Below are positions 54,029-64,000 of a DNA stretch of 64,000 nucleotides, piece after piece. The translations under genes and the position numbers were made by a program. The stretch covers positions 456,847 to 520,846 of the forward strand of contig CACRSC010000005.1 in assembly GCA_902651635.1 (NCBI GenBank), read 5' to 3'. The DNA is from Mastigamoeba balamuthi. Taxonomy: Eukaryota; Evosea; Mastigamoebida; Mastigamoebidae. The stretch's first letter is position 1. Every line of letters starts with the position of its first letter. The notes beneath the pieces were generated by a model, which saw only the letters and a program-made list of their open reading frames with translations, made no database searches and had not been told where the DNA came from.

Positions 54029-55352
54029 ACAGTGTTAGTTTGTGTAACACAACACAAACTGGGAGTGAAGTCAGAATCCTCAGCATGCCTCTCCAGCTGT
54101 TCATTGTCATCGAGGAGAGAACAGCTCGAATGATGCATCAGCTTATTCTCTTGGTCCTCCTTTGAGGGAGACAAACATTCTCTACTTGTGCAATAGCTGC
54201 ATATAAGTCCTTGAATAAACGGCTCTGAGACATGAAGCACTCGGGTGAAAAGGAAACGAAAAGAAAAGAAGAACATAAAAATATGAAAGGCGCATATGAT
54301 GTCATTGTTTACGTCATGGCTATCTGACATCAATATTATTTTTTGTTCCGGAGGCGATGGATCGATTCTTGGCATCCCCCGATTCGAATTGAATTCTGTG
54401 AAATTTAATCTAGATTCAAATGGGGGGCTATACCAGTCTATCACCTGGTGGGGTTGGCACTGGTCTGGGGGGTGCAGCGGCGGGCAGCGCGCGACAGGAG
54501 GGACGCAGCGGCCGGCGCTTGTTAGTTTTCACTGTGTTAGTGATGAGGTGATCCGCGCCAATCCGTATCTTCTCTGGTTGCGCTGAGGGTCTGTGGGCGT
54601 TAGGAGTCGAACTCCTCAACTGAGTTTGGTCACTGAGCCTGTCCCTCTGAGTTGGCTGGGTGCGAGGTAGGGAATGGCGGAGTGGCATCTGCGCAAAGGC
54701 AATGACAGATCAAAGTGCTCCCGCACTCCAGAAACCGCAAGGGTTCCGAGGTGCGTTCAACGAGGGGGCGAGAATCGGACCCGGCGGACCAGACGAGGAC
54801 ACAGGATGTGGACGAGGTTTCGGGCTTCACGGGCTCCTCGAATCAGGCACTTGACGGCGCTGCAGCACCTGGCCTGACGAAAGAAAGCCCCGTCCCGACA
54901 TCGTTGCCAGCGGAACCCGCCTACCGCCTCAATTTTATGGCGCTGAATTGAGGGGGTGTGGCAAACCCAGTAATGCCACCGGTGTACTCCGTATGTCTGG
55001 AGCAAACACCCCTGAGCATTTAGTCCCCCCAACAGCTTGCACTGTCCGCCGGGCCCTGTCGTGAGGAGAGACTGGCTTGCCAAGCTTCCATCACGGTGAC
55101 CTTACTACCAGCTATCCAGCATCCGCAGGCACCTGCCCACACTGCAGCTGCCGTCCTTCACTGCCCCTCCACCCTTCTCCCCTCCCCCTTGCCTTTTTCG
55201 GGAAGCCACGTAACAACCGTGACGTGTCAGCGCATTTCTCAGATTCACGTTTTTTCCCGCATGGCACCGAAGGGGTCGGGAAAATGCACGTTGGCCGACG
55301 AAGGTGGGTCCGTTTATTTCAGTTGTGTAAACACCCAACACCAGCACGGTTG
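54029..55352. other. Stretch without a supportable gene
   Basis: 1.3 kb between the Tc1 element and the GTPase gene. The first part is AT-rich. From 54,440 it is GC-richer, with arginine- and glycine-rich open frames on both strands but no motif. The last 250 nt must include the promoter of the GTPase gene. Confidence 0.45.
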
Positions 55353-56393
55353 ATGGCCGAGCCTCCACTGCGCAAGGTGACCACGATCGCGGACGTGGCG
55401 AACAATGCCGACGGGGTGATGCGCGTCGCCTTCATCGGCGCCTGCGGCTGTGGCAAGAGCACGATAATCAACGCGCTGCTGGCCACCAGCGTCACAAAGA
55501 GTGCCCTCTCAGGCCCAGCGCAGTGCAGGGACCCTCAAGTGAACAACGGCACGACGAGCCGCGTGACCGCGTACCTCTCAGGAAGCCAGGGCTGCACCCT
55601 CATCGACACTGTCGGCTTCACCGACCCGCGCTTCACACGCGCCGACCTCATCGACTCGATGTACCAGACGCTCTACAACTCCCGCATCGGCTTCTCGCAC
55701 CTCGTGGTCGTTGTCGCGAACCATGTCTTCGCGAAGGAGGTGTGCGACCTCATCGACGTCTACGAGAAGCTCTTCGGCAGCGACTTCTACAACCGTGCCA
55801 TGCTCGCCGTAACGCACTACGACGGCCGCCCCAAGACGCTAGCTGCCTTCATGGACAGCAGGCATTCGCCCGAGTTCATCGCCTTCATCAGGAAGTTCGG
55901 AGACCGCGTCGTCGTGGGCTCGTTCCAGACGGACGAAGACGAAGAAATCGACACGATGTTGCAGCCTCGCCGCCAGCACTTTAAGGAGGCGATCCTTCAC
56001 TGCCTCGAAGGAATGCCCTCGCGCGAGTTGACGCTCCAGCTGAAGAGCCGCAACATCCGGGAGTTCTTCATCTGGGTGCTCGATAAGCTCCGTATCTCCG
56101 GGAACAAGCCGGAGCAGCAGAAGATCTACGAGGCATTCGCCCTCAATGCAGAGCAGCAGGGCGGGAAGGCCCTGTACTTCAGTGGTTGCACGGACCCGGT
56201 CTGCTTGGAGGTAGTGGAGAACGACTTTTTCGTCTCGCCTTGCATGCACGTTGCGCACTTCGACTGCATCCGTGTGTGGCTCATTGACCACAACACATGC
56301 CCGATCTGCCGCCATCCGATCACGACTTTCGTTCACCTGGATGATGACACGAAAGCACCGAGCAACCAGAATGGTGAAAAGGCCCAGCTGTGA
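55353..56393 (+). CDS. AIG1/GIMAP-type GTPase fused to a RING finger
   Basis: Intronless, 346 residues from ATG 55353 (MAEPPLRKVTTIADVANNAD). The frame is open further upstream to 55077, but that part lacks sense. The GTPase has a P-loop GACGCGKST, a switch region ending NNGTTSRV, DTVGFTD (DxxG) and THYD at the AIG1 guanine-specificity position. The order and length (about 260 residues) fit the AIG1/GIMAP class. The C-terminus is a RING-H2-like finger: CTDPVCLEVV…SPCMHVAHFDCIRVW…CPICRHPI. AIG1 GTPases often polymerise on membranes in immunity or membrane traffic. A fused RING suggests a GTP-controlled ubiquitin ligase, which is inference. No introns, unlike its GC-rich neighbours. A LINE ends about 30 nt after the stop. 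Confidence 0.85.
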   Translation: MAEPPLRKVTTIADVANNADGVMRVAFIGACGCGKSTIINALLATSVTKSALSGPAQCRDPQVNNGTTSRVTAYLSGSQGCTLIDTVGFTDPRFTRADLIDSMYQTLYNSRIGFSHLVVVVANHVFAKEVCDLIDVYEKLFGSDFYNRAMLAVTHYDGRPKTLAAFMDSRHSPEFIAFIRKFGDRVVVGSFQTDEDEEIDTMLQPRRQHFKEAILHCLEGMPSRELTLQLKSRNIREFFIWVLDKLRISGNKPEQQKIYEAFALNAEQQGGKALYFSGCTDPVCLEVVENDFFVSPCMHVAHFDCIRVWLIDHNTCPICRHPITTFVHLDDDTKAPSNQNGEKAQL

Positions 56394-56424
56394 TGACTGG
56401 GCACTGCAATCAACAAAGTGTTTG

Positions 56425-59400
56425 TCCATTGATCATTTATTTGTCTGCTGCGTTGAAGTCCTCCTTTATTCTCTGTGTAACCAAGGTTGTGTCGGTTTCT
56501 GGCATGAGCCCATTCGGGGTGAGGGTGTCAAGCCATTCCAGTGCTTCCTGTGCCTGTTTGCTCCAATTTACATCTGCGATGTTTCAGAGTGCTAGGCCTC
56601 CCTTACGTGTGAGGGAAACTATGTGTCTATGACTAACAGCATTGGCCGGGCCTATCTTTCCCACCGCAGCATTTTCTAGAGTATGGAATAGGGATTCCAG
56701 TAATTTGTTATTCTGCACCATTGTGCTGGCATGGTATTGGGCCATACCATTGATAACCTTATTTTCTATGTAGAAGTGTTGTTCTAGTGAGAGTGTCTTT
56801 TTCGTTCGTAGCCAGTTGCATTGCTCGAGCAGTATCTGAGTGACCATTGGTGCATCAAGGGCGTCCCGTCCCTGGGGGTCCAGGTGTATGCCTAGGTATT
56901 TGTAAGATGTATTTGGTGGCACTGGTGTGATAATTCCTAGTGCAGTGTTGACCATTGGGGTTCGCCATTTCTGGCAAATGTCGCACATTTTTTGGGTTAA
57001 TTTGGAGTCCTGCACCCTTCATGTTCATTACATACTGCAGTAGTGTTACGAACTTCTGTGGTGTGTATGCCAGGAGGACCATATCGTCTGCATATGCCAG
57101 TACTCCTCTTTTTGGGCCACGGATATCTAGTGTGTCTGGGTGGGTTTCTATTTGGTACAGGTGGGGGTTTATGGTGAGGTTAAAAAGTGTGCATGACAGG
57201 GGGTCGCCCTGCCTTACTCCTCTGTGTATTTTACCCACTGTGTGGGGCCATGTGCTGTGCAGGACCGAGCTTCAGTGTTGGCATATAGTGCCAGTATGTT
57301 ACGTGCTAGGGTGTCCCTGACATTATAGTATTTAAGGGTTGCTGCATATGTTATGTGTCGCAGATCAGTTGTTTCGGAAGCCCTCCTGTGCCTCTGCCCA
57401 TATTTCGTGTTTTTCCAAGGGGTTCTATAGTCTATTGTTGATTATTGTGGTGAAGACCTTATATCCCACTTCTCAGAGAGTGATCGGTCTATAGTTGCTT
57501 GGTAGTGTCCTGTCGCCACCCTTGAATATGGGCATTATTTCTCCTCATGTCCACGTTGATGGAACCTCTCTTTTTCCGGCCCATATGTCATTGAGGTTTT
57601 TTGACCAGTGGTCTAGCCATGATATTGGGAACTGGGTGATGTATTCGGCCTGGTAGGGTCTGGTGCAAAGCTGCTCTTCTGGGCTCCTGTGGCTTCTCGG
57701 AGTTCCTTCATGGTAATGGGGTAGTTCATTTTAGATGCCACATTCCCTGGTAGTGTGGGGTGTGGTTTGTTCCACCATTCTGGTTTCTGGGCCATCTTCA
57801 TACCCTGGTTGAAATGCTCATCGATCCATTGTTGGGCCATGCAGCGGGCCTCTTCAGGCGTGTTCGTCCTGGTGCTGTCATGTAGGGTGTAGCTGAGGGG
57901 GAGCCCTGGGCCTCGTGGTTTCCGAAGTTCTTTCAGGAACCTCTTGGGGTTCATGCACCCCGTCACCATCGAGTGTTCGATGAATTCTTGTATGTGGTCT
58001 GCCTCTATTCGTTGTCAGTTTCTATTTATTCACCATAGAATCCACCTTGTAGTACTCCGCCATGTCTTGTATGGGTGTTCGTGATTTGGTTTGTAGTGGA
58101 TGAGGGGCAGGACTTCAGTTTTGATGCGGATTATTCTGGCTTGTGGGCATTGCGTTCTCCTGCGTTTTCTTCTATTCGAAATGTTTGGTATAGGTCATAG
58201 ACCTGCAGGGCTTTCGATTACTTGTTAGACACCCAGCTAGGTTTGAGCCCCATTACCTTCTGAGCTGTTTGCACCACCGTGGCTTGCATTTGGTCTATGT
58301 CCATGTCGTCCTCTAGCAGAGTTTGCATTAGAACCATTTGCCATTCTCGTATTTGTGCTGCCTGTGTTTCTGGGGATGGGGTTTTAGTCCATGAGACAAT
58401 TTGTGGTGTAGGGGTCCACTGTTTTCGAGGAAGGTTTTCCTGTCAAATGACCATGCAGAAGATCGGGGAGTGGTTGAAGAGGTCTGCCGTGGCTCCTGAC
58501 CCCATAGTTCTTTATATGTGGTAGTAGCCACTGTGGTGCCAAAATGTAGTCTAACTGGTTGCATGTGTTTCGGGGGCCGCGGTAGGTGGCAGACACTTTG
58601 TTGTTGTATTTTAAGACATCCACCCTATTATATTGTTGTAGGTACTGAGACATTTCTTTTTCCGCACTGTTGTGCATGTCTGTGGGATGATCGATCCATG
58701 TGTTAAAGTCACCTACTATTATGATGTCCGTTTTGGGGACATTTCTACTTGCATAGTGAACCCTCTTTGCGGGCTGTAGGCATTTAGTACATCAAGTCTC
58801 TTGTTTAGCTGTATGGTCCCTATTAGGACGTCTTTTCTTTCTGTGGTGCATTTTTGATCATTTTTATCAGGAGTATAACGGCCCCGAAAAGGGTGTTCTG
58901 TACATTCCAGCTGGCAATAATATGGTGTTTGCAGCTGCAGCCACTCCCGGGGTGGTCAGTAGCATAAGCACGGTTGTGGTGAGTATTGTACCCTTGAAAG
59001 ACTGGGTATGGGTCCACGTGCCCACAAGGAGTAGGGCTGTGAAGGGGAGGTTTCTTTGTTCAATTGGGCTTGTCATTTGGGTGTCGCGCCCATGCTGAAG
59101 GTCGTGGTCTGTCCCACAGCTCAGTGGGGGGGTCAGGGTCGGTCGTGTTGTGCTATCTCTCAGTCTGCTGGGTCATCATGCCTCTTGCAGCAGTTCCTGC
59201 TGGTCTCATGCTCGTCTGCATGTGGAGTATGTTTCAGTTTCATCTACCCGGGTCTTGTTGGGTGCCTTCCATAAGGGGTTGCTGTTACCTCTGGGTACCC
59301 TGGCAGGCAGATGTTTGCAGTTTCCGGACCAGAGGCCAAACGTGCATGATGTACACATTGCCCTAGTGTAGGTAGTGGTCCTGATAAGGTTGTAGGGTCG

Positions 59401-59500
59401 GTTATCGAAAGCCCTGATTATGGTGCCACGTGGAGGCTCTGAGACAGGTGCGTGTATTGCCATTTGTTCTGTCTTCTGAGGTTCCTGACCTGGGCCTTAA
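56425..59500 (-). mobile_element. LINE (non-LTR retrotransposon), decayed
   Basis: Read on minus: an APE-type endonuclease start (IIASWNVQNTLFGAV near 58,950) and end (ATYRGPRNTCNQLDYILAP near 58,550), a linker (about 57,970-57,610), and a reverse transcriptase with RQGDPLSCTLFNL and the catalytic YADDMVLLAY (about 57,080-57,200). The thumb region follows (YKYLGIHLDPQGRD, SLTRKGGLAL, then DVNWSKQAQEALEWL to a stop near 56,428). Many stops and frame changes separate these pieces. Upstream of 58,990 a cysteine-containing ORF1-like stretch may belong to it. The last coding codons lie about 30 nt from the stop of the convergent GTPase gene. Confidence 0.85.
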
Positions 59501-59506
59501 GTGACT

Positions 59507-59977
59507 TTACATGGAACAGTACATAATATTAGATGTAGCACAATGATAAGGGATAAACAACAGAAGAGTCATACCCTGAAAGGGAATACACCACAGTGCA
59601 CAGTTGTGGCACTGGGCAGGGTTGTTGAACCCTATCATGTGGCACAGAGTGTTCCTGTACGGCTTTCTCTTGGTGAACCAATCTGTCTCAGCAACCACAA
59701 TGACGTCTGTTGCTGCTGGACAGATAACTCGTCTATGCCTAGCAATGCTGCCTGCAATGATAGGCTCACCACACTCACACATGGCACCCGCCACTTTTTG
59801 TTGGCTGGAAATGGCAGAGGAGGTGTCAATAAGTCTCCTCAGAAAGGCTAGAGGAATGGAATGAGAAGATGATGTGAGAAACTGAATGATTAAGAGGGAC
59901 TCTTCAGATTGGTAAAAACTCCGAACTGAAAAAGCGTTTTGGATCAGGAATTTTTGGTCTCCAATATCTTCTCCCAT
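59507..59977 (-). mobile_element. Transposon ORF fragment with a C2HC-like finger
   Basis: The minus strand has an open frame of 156 codons containing CECGEPIIAGSIARHRRVIC, a possible zinc finger, then TDVIVVAETDWFTKRKPYRN and CHNC. The VIVVAETDWFTKRKPYRNTL part is shared with the 76-bp insert in the receptor pseudogene at 27 kb, so it is a mobile sequence. Class unknown. Confidence 0.5.
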
Positions 59978-60206
59978 AGATTTTTTGTTTGTGTGTCTTT
60001 ATTTTAAATCCCCTGTGCCAAAAGGTCAAAATTTGTACACCAGCAGCTCCCAAACCACAGTGAAGCGCAGCCTGCCACTTCTACCAGTTGAACACGACCC
60101 AGAACCGCCTCAGAATCAAGCATCTCCGACACAAAAGGTCACCCTCATCAAAAGCACGAGACAAGGTGTGAATCTTTATTCCCTTTTAATATCTTCTCTC
60201 GAGATT

Positions 60207-60285
60207 GAGGGTTTTGCCTGAAATACAACACTTTTGTTGCTTGTATATCATAATACAAAAGTGATGTATTTCAGCTAAATCCCTC
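60207..60285. repeat. 30-bp-arm hairpin upstream of the transposase-like gene
   Basis: Arms at 60207-60236 and 60256-60285 are inverted, matching at about 25 of 30 positions, with a 19-nt loop. It ends 22 nt before the start codon of the next gene. It may be a terminal or regulatory hairpin of that element, or a tiny MITE. Confidence 0.75.
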
Positions 60286-60307
60286 AACTCTGTGCAGAGT
60301 TATTAGG

Positions 60308-62280
60308 ATGGGTCGCATCTCGGAGGGCAAGAAGCGCAGGGCTGAAATTGCTCAGCAAAACGCTCAGAAACGACAGAAGTCAGGACCCACAAGAGGTGTA
60401 CAAGGCTTTCTGCCTTCCCCAGCCCATCCACAGGATCCTCCAAGGACACCTGATCGAGTATGTCTCAATCATGATGTTATACTAACTAGTTCTTAGAGGA
60501 AGGACCCAGCTCTCAAGAGCGCAGCCCCCCAAAAGACAAGTCCAGCTGCCTCCAAGGTATTTGCCCAACAGTCCTTATCATTTTTCATCATTTGTGCAGA
60601 GCTCTTCCCGACTTGGAGCACCAGAAAAGCCGTTGGATGAGCTTCAGCGCACCCGGCTCGCAGCCATTGTCCAACAGGCTGTCCAAGCCATTCTCGACCT
60701 TGCCAGAGGGCAACCAGAGCTCCTTCTCTTTGTGCACGACTTCCTTTCCCCTTTTCTAACACATTTCCAGGAACTCTGCAGACGCTTCAACCTGTACACC
60801 GGCTACGACCCCAAAGTCATCTTCAATGCTCTTGGAGAGGACATGTCTTCAGGGTTGAAGGCCAAGGTTGCCAGCGACCTCTTCCCTGATGAAACAGCAG
60901 AGGAGGTCCACCGCAGAACGGGAATACCAGCTCGCACCATCCTGCGAGCGCGCGAGGAAAAGGTTGTATCACTCAATTCTTGCTTGTTAACCTTCCCTCA
61001 GAGACAAGCAGCTCTAGCAGTAGAGGAAGAGGAGGAAGCAAGAGAGAACGAGGAGGAGGAGGAAGAGAAAGGTCAGGAACCTGATCGCTTCAGCAAGTGG
61101 CCTTCTGGTACACCTTTTTTGCTATTTCCTCTAACTTTGTGATTCTCAGGAGAGCAAGCCCAGGCTCTACAAGATTGGGTCCAGGAAAACACAGAGGTCC
61201 AGTCTGGGAAGACTGTAAGACGCTTCTTATACTATGGGACCTTCATGGAGGCGTTCCTCAACTATCAGATCGAGGTCCCCGGGCCCACCTATGGTCGCAC
61301 TCGCTTTCTGGAGTTGCTTCATCTGGCTCGTATTCGCCTCACTGTGTTTGATCGCTATTCATGCCCAGTGTGCACAGAATATCGTCTCAAGGAGCACCAG
61401 CACCAGGAGGTTAGTGAAGAACAAGAAGCGGCCTTTCAGGAGCACACAGCTCTTGTTCGTGCACAATGGCAGTCACAGCGCCAAACCAAGGCCTCTCTCA
61501 GGCGAGATGAAGCTGTTGTGATCATGGACTACTGCTCATTTCAAGATGCGCCTGATGTGAAGGGCCTAAACAACTTGGACTTGGCAGTGTGGGGTCTTAA
61601 GGCAGACTGGCTCTACTACGACTTCTGTGCTGTGGCCCAGCATACCTGGAAGTTTAGCCATCATGCTCTACAACAGTTCTGGGATTGTCTAAAGAGGGAG
61701 CCAAGGACCAGAAACCTCAAAACCATCTACCTCTGGGCAGACGGTGGTTTCAAGGCCAAAAACATCATCTTCTCTACAAGAGAGCTCGAGGTTCAATTCT
61801 CTCATTCCATAGTTTCTGATTATTTGCAGAGACGAGCCTCAGCAGAGATGAGGCATAGAGTAAAGGTCATCCTCAACTTCTATGGACCTCACCACGGCCA
61901 CTCTGTCTGTGATGGACACTTTGGGCAAGTGAAAAAGGTATGATTCACTCACAAGCACTAAACCTCATCTTCATTTCAGAAACTGCGTCAAAAGCATGCT
62001 GGAAGGCTTATTTTGACAACTCAAGAGGTTTCATCAGCTTTGCAAAGGTATGTTCCTGTTTTTGTCTCTGGCTAACTTCTCTCAAAGTATGGCCCGGACA
62101 ACTGTGGTCGAGCTGTCACCAGAGGCTATAGAGTCTGTTCCAGAGAGAACGATCCAAGGGCTGGATGGAGAAGTGAAGAGAAACTTCTCTTTCTCTTTTG
62201 AGGCCAGAGGAGATGTTGTACATTGCAGCACAAGGACAGAGGGAGGAGAGGAGACAACAGTCAGAATGACCACAAACTAG
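60308..62280 (+). CDS. Transposase-like protein gene with six introns, apparently intact
   Basis: Seven exons join in frame to 575 residues: 60308-60457, 60497-60556, 60600-60962, 61002-61107, 61150-61937, 61980-62047 and 62088-62280. Introns are 39-43 nt, mostly with GTATGT-like donors and a TAAC-type branch site. The N-terminus is basic. A helical domain (LDELQRTRLAAIVQQAVQAI…) and an acidic run follow. A Cys pair comes next (CPVCTEYR), then a core with candidate catalytic acids: VVIMDYCSF, IYLWADGGFK, and HGHSVCDGHFGQVKK. This D…D…(H/C)D pattern resembles invertebrate and fungal transposase-like proteins with HGKGxCDG motifs. I cannot fix the superfamily. Two further 39-nt in-frame segments (60741-60779 and 61791-61829) look like introns too. 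It could instead be a domesticated host gene. Confidence 0.7.
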
Positions 62281-63050
62281 AGATATAAATTCCTGGATTC
62301 TGTCGACATCTTATTCATCTGATTTATATAAACATATGTAAGTGAAATGACGTCATTTCCCGCTGCTGGGCCAGTGTTCCTGCCATTATCACCAGTCCCG
62401 CACTCAGTGTGGCGACTGTCGCGGCGACAAGTTAAATCCGATTCCAAATTTTCCCTTGGATTCTTACATTACTCTGACCCTCGAGTCCGAACGCAAAAAA
62501 CGGCATCATTTTATGATGTCAGCTCAGAGAGATGGACTTATTGGACAGAATCAGCCAAGGGTCAAGTGGCGGGTGCCATGCAGCACAGTACTTTGCCACA
62601 TGCAAAGCAGGCCCATGGCCTGATCATTATGTTAGATAATCACGTTACAAATTAACTTACCGTGCTGCGTCCCTTGCCATCTGAGGTCCATCTGGCTGAT
62701 TCGTTTGATAGCTGCTGTTCCGGCACAGCAGATAGAATGGGGGTCTGTGTCAATGTTCTTCCCTGTTGGTGGGTATTGTTAGTGGGGGAAACAACAAAAA
62801 GAACTCACTTGGGGTCATTGCTGGATTCCTCTGTCGAACTCTCTCCTCCAGCACTCAGAAGGGCTGCCATTTCGGCCCCATATGAGAAGGTTGTGGAGGA
62901 GCTAATCAGCTCCTCTTTCTTTCTTCAAAACAAGCTCGGCGCTTTATACCTCACTGTCAGTGAAGAAACTGCAATAAAAGATAAAGAAAAGCAAAAAATC
63001 ACAGTGGACCATGGGTGACGAGGTAGTGATGGCTGCATTCCATTGGTCCT
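62281..63050. other. Stretch without a supportable gene
   Basis: AT-rich DNA with only short ORFs, including 62,662-63,018 (118 codons), which shows no motif. It may be the 3' flank of the transposase-like element. Confidence 0.45.
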
Positions 63051-63099
63051 GGAGCTGCTGCTGCTGTGGTATGGACAGCAGGTACGGCACCTGAAGGTG

Positions 63100-64000
63100 C
63101 AGAGTCCTTCATGAACCTGCATGCAAAGAATTTATGTGAGGTAATATGGACCTCTGATGGAAATCTAATGTTGTGGTGTAAGGTGCTTCCACTACAAACA
63201 GACAGCAAAACGTATTTGAAAAACTGTCGAAAATTTGAAAATGGAAAATGTGGAAAAAAGCAAAAAGCAAAGAAAATGTAATGTAAATGAGAAACTATTT
63301 GGAAGAAAAAGAAAAGAACAATAGAATAAGGAAAAGAAGACTGAGCAGTTACAAGATGATGACAATAAACAAAGAAAGAAGCTAATGAATCACTAGTAAA
63401 AGATTGCTCAATTGCTGGTGATTGAAGAAAGAAAACTAAAAGACTAAGAAACACAAAGCAGAAACACCTGACCAACAAAGAACAGGTTTGAATGACTGTG
63501 AATAGCTCTATGTTGTCCTTTTCTTCTTGGATTCAGGAGAGGACATATCATGCTCATTTCCCTCATCCTCTTCCTCTGCATCCTCAGACTCTACCATCTT
63601 CTTCTTTCTGCCTCTCCTAGTGGCCTTCCTCCTCTGGGTCGTGCCTCAACAGCCTCTTCCTCACGAAGCCTTGATATCTTCTTTGGTCTCTCCCTTATTC
63701 ACATCATCATCCTCATCTCCTTCCCACTGTGCAGCAATGCTGGTGGCTTGTTCTTGTTCATGCTCTCTGCAAAAAAATCAGAGAAACATAAAATGAAAAT
63801 GAGTTCCCTCTAAGTGCTTGAGGTTGACCATCGAGAAGTCTTTCAAAGTTCTGAGGATGCTGGCAAGTGGTTTCACAGAAGCCTGCACCAACATAGCTGA
63901 CGTGCTCTCTAATGAATTGTTAAAGGAACAAATGGAAATTGGCATCTTTCTCACTGGGTTCCTCTGCTGGTGTCAAACGAACAGGAGAACAGAGCTCAGC
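63100..64000 (-). repeat. 3' end of a dispersed element, copy B
   Basis: Read on minus, about 63,780-63,525 encodes a charged acidic/basic sequence (KKKMVESEDAEEEDEGNEHD, then SSPESKKKRTT and a stop), with in-frame stops upstream. From 63,525 down to about 63,100 the T-rich tail parallels bases 48-450 of the window. It is thus a second, inverted copy of the element at 1-480. Its 5' part runs off the window. Confidence 0.5.

Noticed and set aside
54590-54660. tRNA-like arm (GGAG-TCGAAC-TCC) in a GC-rich patch
   Set aside because: No matching acceptor stem or anticodon arm could be built, and the loop length is wrong for a T arm.
55077-55352. 92-codon N-terminal extension of the AIG1-RING protein
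   Set aside because: The extension is open but has no recognisable features, and the AIG1 homology begins just after the ATG at 55353.

Overview
The window is nuclear DNA from a protist. The genes are intron-rich and mostly very GC-rich. They sit between AT-richer stretches full of transposon relics. The gene set suggests a unicellular, motile, flagellum-bearing amoeba. There is a fibro-slime protein of the Dictyostelium type, a zizimin-like DOCK exchange factor, receptor-like cysteine-rich proteins resembling the transmembrane-kinase ectodomains of Entamoeba, and an alpha-tubulin acetyltransferase, which usually goes with cilia. Archamoebae such as Mastigamoeba would fit, but that is inference and no marker gene here settles it.

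Layout. 1-2.5 kb: the 3' end of a dispersed element, a LINE relic and C-rich DNA. 2.5-4.6 kb (-): a kinase with an N-terminal ubiquitin-like-looking header, possibly Crinkler-like. 6.6-7.9 kb (+): alpha-tubulin N-acetyltransferase (MEC-17/ATAT1). 8.0 kb (+): tRNA-Gln(CUG). 8.2-11.6 kb (+): two LamG-like domains, a coiled coil and an arginine ADP-ribosyltransferase. 12.1-12.6 kb (-): a small secreted protein. 13.4-15.3 kb (+): a fibro-slime protein. 15.7-20.5 kb (-): a VIT/VWA protein interrupted by an assembly gap. 20.9-23.9 kb (+): an LRR/cysteine-repeat/PSI membrane receptor. A decayed, inverted paralogue of it lies at 26.0-28.7 kb (-), with a SAP-containing transposon relic between the two. 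28.8-37.6 kb (-): a DOCK GEF. 37.8-39.7 kb (+): a membrane RING E3 transcribed divergently from DOCK. 40.1-43.3 kb (+): a MUN-domain (Munc13-like) protein. 43.7-45.2 kb (-): NAPE-PLD. 45.9-48.8 kb (-): a broken GH77/GH13 glucan-enzyme fusion. 48.9-54.0 kb: nested piggyBac-, Tc1- and MITE-type elements. 55.4-56.4 kb (+): an AIG1/GIMAP-type GTPase fused to a RING finger. 56.4-59.5 kb (-): a LINE with endonuclease and reverse transcriptase. 60.3-62.3 kb (+): an intact seven-exon transposase-like gene. 63.0-64.0 kb (-): a second copy of the element that opens the window.

The host genes do not form one pathway. Several share themes of surface sensing (receptor, PSI-RING, fibro-slime), Rac/Cdc42 signalling and vesicle priming (DOCK, MUN), and protein modification (ATAT, ADP-ribosyltransferase, two RING proteins). 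Two features of gene structure stand out. First, many host introns in 70% GC DNA carry an AT-rich palindromic motif (AATCAATTGA), often in pairs, and some form hairpins. Second, host genes use GTGCGY and sometimes GC (GCACGC) donor sites, whereas the transposase-like gene uses GTATGT-type donors with TAAC branch points.
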